Source: Paracoccaceae bacterium (lineage in GTDB: Bacteria > Pseudomonadota > Alphaproteobacteria > Rhodobacterales > Rhodobacteraceae). Taken from it: a DNA stretch of 59,279 bases. The notes beneath the pieces were generated by a model. The model was not told where the DNA came from and searched no databases. It saw nothing but the letters and a program-made list of their open reading frames with translations. Both the position numbers and the translations under genes were made by a program. Numbering within the stretch: the first letter of the stretch is position 1; the number at the start of each line of letters is the position of its first letter. The DNA is taken from NCBI GenBank assembly GCA_026707935.1, contig JAPOVX010000357.1, positions 1 to 59,279 of the forward strand, read 5' to 3'. Below are positions 54,483 to 59,279 of this stretch, piece by piece.

Positions 54483-54941
54483 GTACGACACACTACCCAC
54501 CTCCGCGAACTTCCTGCGACGGTCAGGATCACCCGCAAGGCGCATGTCCTCGAAGGGGAGGCCGTTCCGGTTCTGAAGCAGCTCTATCGCGAGGGGCGCC
54601 TTCGGCTCCTGTTGCTGTTTCCCGACGGCAGCCGTCGCATTGTTCCCCTCGAGTGGACGGACGCGGCAACGGACGAGTTCGTCCCGACCGATAATCGTGA
54701 ACTGGTGGCTGAGCCGCACGACCTGTTGCGCATGCGATTCGTGGTGAATGCTCTGCTTCGACGTACTGGAACGGAGGAGCATCATGCAACTGCACCTGAA
54801 CTATCCGGAGATCCCGAAACCGCACGACCAGTTATGGGAACACCTCGACGAGGAAACACGCCGCACGGTGATCGCACAGCTGGCAAAACTGATCATGCAG
54901 GCCGCACCCTTTCACAGGGAGACCGGGAGCAAGAGCAATGA
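54483..54941 (+). CDS. First small ORF of the recombinase element (possibly DUF5372-like)
   Basis: An open frame reading TVRITRKAHVLEGEAVPVLK, RRIVPLEWTDAATDEFVPT and LVAEPHDLLRMRFVVNALLR. A short beta-rich protein of this kind with PLEWTD-like sequence usually precedes this recombinase class. No ATG or GTG at a good place, so the start is unclear and the 5' end may be missing; the stretch after about 54770 overlaps the next gene and may not be translated. Confidence 0.4.
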   Translation, partial: VRHTTHLRELPATVRITRKAHVLEGEAVPVLKQLYREGRLRLLLLFPDGSRRIVPLEWTDAATDEFVPTDNRELVAEPHDLLRMRFVVNALLRRTGTEEHHATAPELSGDPETARPVMGTPRRGNTPHGDRTAGKTDHAGRTLSQGDREQEQ

Positions 54942-54945
54942 CTGA
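54784..54945 (+). CDS. Second small ORF of the recombinase element
   Basis: A 53-residue helical protein (MQLHLNYPEIPKPHDQLWEH, then DEETRRTVIAQLAKLIM) starting at ATG 54784 after a GGAGG-like site. It overlaps the recombinase start by ATGA. Small proteins at this position are common in three-gene recombinase elements; role unknown. Confidence 0.6.
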   Translation: MQLHLNYPEIPKPHDQLWEHLDEETRRTVIAQLAKLIMQAAPFHRETGSKSND

Positions 54946-57139
54946 CAGCAGAATCACGGAATTTCATCTCCAGCGCCGCGCCATGGTCTACATTCGCCAA
55001 TCGACACCCTCTCAAGTCGAAAACCATCGCGAATCAACCCGCCGTCAATATGCCCTTGCCGAGCGCGCCCGTGATCTCGGCTGGCACCCCGATCAGGTCA
55101 CGGTCATCGATGACGATCTCGGTTTGTCCGGTGCTTTCGCCGACGGGCGCAGCGGATTCGCCCACATGACAGCCGAGGTCGCTCTCGGCGGCGTCGGCAT
55201 CCTTCTCGGGCTCGAAGTCTCAAGGCTCGCCAGAAACAATACCGACTGGTACAAATTGCTCGACCTGTGCGGATATACTGATACGCTGATCGGCGATGCC
55301 GACGGCATCTACCACCCCAAACTGTTCAATGACAGGCTACTGTTGGGACTAAAAGGAACATTCTCGGAGGCCGAGCTTCACATTCTGCAGGCCCGCCTCG
55401 ACGGCGGGATCCGCAACAAGGCGGCCCGCGGCGAACTCTACCGGGGACAGCCGATCGGGTATGTCCGGGGCGACGCGAATGCCGAGATCCTGATCGATCC
55501 CGACGAGGCGATACAGGCGGCAATACGCTCCGTCTTTGAACGTTTTGCCGAGCTCGGATCGGTGCGCCGCGTCTGGTTCATGTCCGAGGGTCTCAACTTC
55601 CCGAATCGCCGACACCTTGGAGCCGATGTCGTCTGGATCCCGCCATCATATGCCACGATCCACCAGGTGTTGACCAATCCGGTCTATGCCGGTGCCTACG
55701 TTTATGGGAAGACACGGCGCGAACGCTACGTCGATGCCAACGGAACGATGCGGATCCGCAACCGCACGTTGCCCAGATCGGAATGGAACGTCCTGATCCA
55801 TGATCATCATCCCGGCTATATCGACTGGCAAACCCACGAGGCGATACTCGAGCGCATAGCCAGCAACACGAGGCCACGACCGCACGGGGGCGGCGGGGCT
55901 GTCCGTGAGGGCACTGCATTGCTGCAGGGCATCGCCACCTGTGGCCAGTGCGGTCGCCGGCTGAGAACCCACTACAGGGGCCGGACCTCCTCGCCCGGCT
56001 ATCATTGCCATGGCAAGACACTGGTTGACGGGCGACACAAGTCCTGCATGTCCATCGGCGCCGTGCAGATCGATCAGGCTGTCGCCATGGCGGTGCTTGA
56101 GGCGATCCGGCCCGCAAGCCTTGACGCCGCGATCCTGGCTGCCGAACAGATCGAAACCGGTTACGAGCGGGCGCTTGAACAGTGGCGGTTGGCTGTCGAG
56201 CGGGCACGCTACGATGCCGAGCGGGCGGAACGCCGCTATTGGGCCGTGGAACCGGAGAACCGCCTTGTCGGGCGCAACCTCGAGACGGAATGGGAACGCA
56301 GCCTGGTCGCGCTCGAAGACGCACAGAGGGAACTCGAGCGCCGGGTACGGGATCGGCCGCGCCAGCTCACCGAGGCGGAGCGCGCCGCGATCCTGGCCCT
56401 GGGAAACGACCTGCAACGCGCCTGGAATGCCCCCGGAACCACCATAAGGGACAAGAAGGAACTGGTACGCACGGTGCTGGAAGAAGTCATCATTGCCGCG
56501 CCTCGCGGAGAATGCCGGGCTCGCCTGACGCTACGCTGGTGTGGAGGCCTGTTCACCGAAGCCGAAGTCGAGCGCCCCCGCAAGCGGCAGGCGACGATCC
56601 GCACGGACGACGACACGATCGACCTGATCCGCCGCCTCGCGCAATTCCATCCCGATGACGTCATTGCCGGCATCCTCAACCGTCAGGGCAAGACCACAGC
56701 CTACGGACATCGCTTCAACACGACACGTGTCCGGAGTCTCCGAAACCACTGGAAAATCCCGCGCTTCGACCCGACAACACGGACCGGTGACGCCGAACTG
56801 GTGACCATCAAGCGGGCTGCCGAGATTCTTGACATCGCAACCTCGACAGTTCATCGATGGCTCAACGACGGATTCATCGATGGTGAGCAGACCACGCCGG
56901 GAGCACCATGGCGCATTCGCATTACGGAGGCCTTCCGCCCTCAACTCATGGAGCAGGCGCCACCGGATTACGTGCCAATGCGCGAGGCTACCCGCCGTCT
57001 CGGCGTATCCCGCCAGACCGTATTGCAGCGTGTAAAGCGCGGGGCGCTGGAGGCGGTGCATATTCGTGCAGGCAGGAAAAAAGCATTGCGTATCAAAGTC
57101 GTAGACAATCATCCAAGTCTGTTCGAACAGCTCAAATGA
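54938..57139 (+). CDS. Large serine recombinase with C-terminal helix-turn-helix repeats
   Basis: A 733-residue site-specific recombinase. Catalytic N-terminus: VYIRQSTPSQVENHRES with S22 as nucleophile, GLEVSRLARNNTDWYKL, and the recombinase domain (RRVWFMSEGLNFPNRRHLG). Zinc ribbon at about residues 330-370 (CGQCGRRL ... YHC ... SC), a coiled coil (about 400-480), then two excisionase-like helix-turn-helix units (TIKRAAEILDIATSTVHRWL and MREATRRLGVSRQTVLQRVK). Intact; it would move the element that splits the intron reverse transcriptase. Confidence 0.9.
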   Translation: MTDSRITEFHLQRRAMVYIRQSTPSQVENHRESTRRQYALAERARDLGWHPDQVTVIDDDLGLSGAFADGRSGFAHMTAEVALGGVGILLGLEVSRLARNNTDWYKLLDLCGYTDTLIGDADGIYHPKLFNDRLLLGLKGTFSEAELHILQARLDGGIRNKAARGELYRGQPIGYVRGDANAEILIDPDEAIQAAIRSVFERFAELGSVRRVWFMSEGLNFPNRRHLGADVVWIPPSYATIHQVLTNPVYAGAYVYGKTRRERYVDANGTMRIRNRTLPRSEWNVLIHDHHPGYIDWQTHEAILERIASNTRPRPHGGGGAVREGTALLQGIATCGQCGRRLRTHYRGRTSSPGYHCHGKTLVDGRHKSCMSIGAVQIDQAVAMAVLEAIRPASLDAAILAAEQIETGYERALEQWRLAVERARYDAERAERRYWAVEPENRLVGRNLETEWERSLVALEDAQRELERRVRDRPRQLTEAERAAILALGNDLQRAWNAPGTTIRDKKELVRTVLEEVIIAAPRGECRARLTLRWCGGLFTEAEVERPRKRQATIRTDDDTIDLIRRLAQFHPDDVIAGILNRQGKTTAYGHRFNTTRVRSLRNHWKIPRFDPTTRTGDAELVTIKRAAEILDIATSTVHRWLNDGFIDGEQTTPGAPWRIRITEAFRPQLMEQAPPDYVPMREATRRLGVSRQTVLQRVKRGALEAVHIRAGRKKALRIKVVDNHPSLFEQLK

Positions 57140-57166
57140 ACCAGGGGGCAGTATGACGATGACTCC

Positions 57167-57810
57167 AAAAAGGCCCGTAAATCCGCGTCAACAATCCAGT
57201 TGACCTTGCGCTGCTCAATCCCGTACGCCAGCGCGTCGAGCGCATCGTGCGCCCCGCGACCGGGTCGGAACCCATAGCTGAACCCGAGGAATTCCGGCTC
57301 GAATATCGGCACAAGGATGGTCTCCGCCACCGCAGTCTGGACGATCTTGTCCTCCAGTGCCGCGATGCCGAGCGGTCGTGTTCCCCCGTCCGGTTTCGGT
57401 ATCTCTACCCGCCGAGACGGGAGCGCCCGGTACGCCCCGCTGTGAACACGGTCGTGCAGGTCGAGCAGGCGCTCTTCCAGTCCGTTCCCGTATTCCATCC
57501 ACGTCACCCCGTCCACGCCTGCCGCCGCGTCCTTCTTCAATATGAAGTAGGATGCTTCGAGCACGTCCGTCGTGATGTGGTGCAGGAGCGCAGTGAGTTT
57601 CTCCTTCGGTTTCCTCGTGGCTGCCTGCCGTATCCGCTCCGCCGCCTGTGACATGCGATCCCGGCCCTGTGTCCGGTGCGTGCTTTGGCCTCGCGGATTC
57701 CCCTTGGTTCCGGCCCTTCCCTCCATCGGCTCCGCAGGAACTTCCGTTCCCTTGTTCGCCGACTTCACCGGTACTATGGCCGGATCCGACTGCTTCAATC
57801 CGTTCATCAT
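57167..57810 (-). pseudogene. ltrA: Group II intron reverse transcriptase, N-terminal part
   Basis: From ATG 57810 (AAAGGAG upstream, spacing long): a low-complexity head, then KEKLTALLHHITTDVLEASY, the RT0-2 region KKDAAAGVDGVTW, RRVEIPKPDGGTRPLGI and SYGFRPGRGAHDALDAL. It ends at VDADLRAF where the recombinase element begins. The other half is at 53635-54477. Confidence 0.85.
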
Positions 57811-58207
57811 CGATTCAGAATATCTCCTTTCTTCAGCGGCCCCGGCACGACTGCCGGGGCAGATTGAAGCCCTCCCGAGTCCCGGCGTGGGGTGTACGTG
57901 CGTCCCTGGATTCTTCGACACCGCAGAGCCCTGCGGTCCCTCACCATCGCGGTCCCGCAAGTGTTGCCTTCGGCCATGACAAGGACCTCGGCACTCCTGA
58001 TGCTGCGTTTTCGATGCTCAATCGTCCCGGCCACACGCACCGCTACCGACGCTTCACGTGCCCCCTCGCGGGTGCACGCGCACGGCTCGCGGTGAAAGTG
58101 GTGGTTAACCTTTCCTTCCTGCCGGACTTGCACCGGCTACCCCAGCGCCAGTTAGCTCGGCGCTCTGTCATTTCGCCCCGTACCGGAATCGACCCCACAT
58201 TGCACAC

Positions 58208-59177
58208 CTCGAGCGATGGCCAGAAATTCGAGGTCCGGAAGCCCTCTCTCAACGCAAGCTATTCGTTCAAGTACTTCGGCCAGGTACAGGGCGTCAGCGC
58301 CTACACCTTCATCGATGAACGCAGCTTTCTCTGGTACTCGCTGGTGTTCAGCGCGGCCGAACGCGAGAGTGGCTATGTCATCGACGGTCTGATGCATAAC
58401 GATGTTGTCAGGAGCGACATCCACTCCACCGATGAGCATGGCTTCATGGAGGCAATCTTCTGCGTCACGCATCTTCTCGGTATATCCTATGCACCGAGGT
58501 TCAAGGACCTGAAAAAGCACAACCTTTGCCAGTTCCGAAGCAATAGGGACAAAGGATCCGAATGGGTGATTGTGCCGGCCAAATACGTCAACGAGAAGGC
58601 CGTCCGTGCGTCATGGAATGACCTGCTGCGCCTCGTGGCGACCATCAGGCTGAAAGAGGCAACGGCTTCCGAAATCTTCCGGCGCCTGAATTCCTATTCC
58701 AGGCAGCACAGGCTCTACGCCGCGATGAAGGCCTTCGGCCAGATCATCAAGTCCGTGTTCATCCTGCGCTACATCGATCAGGTTGAACTGCGGCAGGCGA
58801 TCGAGAAGCAGCTCAGCAAGATCGAACTCGCGAACAGCTTCACTCGGGCCGTTGCTGTCGGAAATCCCCGCGGTCTCGAGCACGCCGAGAAGGAAGCCCA
58901 GGAGATCGCCGAGGACTGCAACCGGCTCATCAGGAATTGCATCGTATGCTGGAACTACCTCTACCTGACCCGTCGTCTGGAAGCTGCCAAGACCCCGCAA
59001 GAGCGGAAACATATTCTGAAGATGATCGTCCTCCACTCGCCGCAGACATGGGGCCACACCAACATGCTTGGCGAGTACGATCTTACAAGCGAGAAGCTTC
59101 AGGACAACACTGGCGTCTTGCCCCCCAAATCCACCCCAAGTGTCATCCCGGAAAATTGGGAGCCGCCGAAAAGGTAA
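58208..59177 (+). pseudogene. tnpA: C-terminal part of a second Tn3-family transposase
   Basis: An open frame of about 320 residues from HTSSDGQKFEVRKPSLNASY to a stop at 59177, with KYFGQVQGVSAYTFIDERSF, GYVIDGLMHNDVVRSDIHS, the catalytic-end motif IVCWNYLYLTRRL and HSPQTWGHTNMLGEYDL. This is the last third of a TnpA of a subfamily different from 49998-52784. The rest of the gene is absent; the group II intron 5' end cuts it. The final 100 bases of the window show no gene, though a transposon end could lie there. Confidence 0.85.
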
Positions 59178-59279
59178 AAGCGCCAACTATACAGGGGCGT
59201 AACGAGATTCCCTATGGCGGAATCCACAGTACACGACTCACCGGATTTCGGGTAGTTTGACGGGTCGTTTCGGGATGGT

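Larger units (their letters stand above)
54478..57168 (+). mobile_element. Serine-recombinase insertion element inside the group II intron
   Basis: An about 2.7-kb segment with three overlapping plus-strand genes, inserted into the reverse-transcriptase frame. Removing it and joining the A runs at both ends (54476-54478 and 57167-57171) restores RAFFDTIPRDW exactly. Left end AGACCGTACGACACAC, right end near GGCAGTATGACGATGACTCC. The A residues at both edges fit a short crossover core used by large serine recombinases. Confidence 0.75.
53581..58207 (-). mobile_element. Group II intron, interrupted by a serine-recombinase element
   Basis: On the minus strand the intron begins at about 58207 with GTGTGCAA (fits the GUGYG 5' consensus) and has a structured, non-coding 5' part to 57811. 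Its reverse transcriptase lies at 57810-57167 and 54477-53635, and a domain V-like hairpin (53601-53634, beginning AGCCGGATG) is followed by GGGGGGTGCACAGTAAT to 53581. The 5' flank is a Tn3-type transposase and the 3' flank an IS66 transposase, so the flanks do not come from one gene and a rearrangement has occurred. Confidence 0.7.

Noticed and set aside
57648..58207. 5' extension of the second Tn3 transposase frame to 57648
   Set aside because: This part is the antisense of the group II intron 5' region and shows no transposase similarity before about 58208.

Overview
The window is GC-rich, plasmid-type DNA, most likely from an alphaproteobacterium. The evidence is a MobQ/TraA-class relaxase with a Q-type nick site, a RepC-like initiator with no repA/repB beside it, a small VirC1/ParA-like partition ATPase, and densely packed overlapping genes. 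No rRNA, tRNA or CRISPR array was seen and the species cannot be named.

Layout. (1) 1-10.7 kb, transfer block on the minus strand: a giant relaxase (4347-10328) fused to a helicase, a DnaG-type primase core and a second helicase-like module, then a 215-residue protein, then a VirD4/TraG-type coupling protein; each gene overlaps the next. A candidate oriT lies just upstream of the relaxase. (2) 10.8-12.8 kb, scrap: a truncated and frameshifted IS21 istA, an N6-methylase fragment and a tnpB fragment. (3) 12.8-19.3 kb, partition and DNA-synthesis block: an AT-rich control region, parA and two small basic proteins, then on the other strand a stand-alone zinc-finger primase, two small proteins and an adenosylcobalamin-dependent ribonucleotide reductase. 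(4) 19.4-26.5 kb, a compact type IVb (IncI thin-pilus-like) operon: pilP-pilQ-pilR-pilS, two tandem PilV-like minor pilins, a small exported protein, a prepilin peptidase and a broken Sel1 gene. (5) 26.5-31.9 kb, divergent genes: a secreted Cys-rich protein with a CFI-box C-terminus, an exported ankyrin protein, a coiled-coil membrane protein and two unknowns. (6) 31.9-34.7 kb, an MmeI-like single-chain restriction-modification enzyme beside TRAP-transporter and PaaI remnants. (7) 35.7-39.4 kb, repC with an internal AT-rich island, inverted repeats, two XRE regulators and a GIY-YIG-like protein. (8) 39.4-49.8 kb, cargo: a STAS protein, an orphan IS200/IS605 right end, an exported protein, a Uma2 protein, a DUF924-RsbW-like fusion, a resolvase scrap, a complete glycine-betaine ABC transporter (proX-proV-proW), broken usp and DUF433 genes, and an HdeD-like protein. 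(9) 49.9-59.3 kb, nested mobile elements: a 5'-truncated Tn3-family tnpA, an IS66 fragment, a group II intron whose reverse transcriptase is split by a serine-recombinase element, and the C-terminal part of a second Tn3-family transposase.

How the parts may work together: relaxase, coupling protein and oriT form a mobilisation module. The relaxase carries its own primase core, and a second primase plus a cobalamin-dependent ribonucleotide reductase could supply priming and dNTPs for DNA synthesis after transfer. The pilus operon could provide surface contact, as the thin pilus does for IncI plasmids in liquid mating. No VirB-type secretion channel is present in the window, so either it lies outside or the replicon is only mobilisable. 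The most unusual items are the relaxase-helicase-primase-helicase polypeptide, the primase C-terminal domain shared with a free-standing small protein, the CFI-box protein sharing a 48-bp divergent start region with the pil operon, and the DUF924-anti-sigma-kinase-like fusion.
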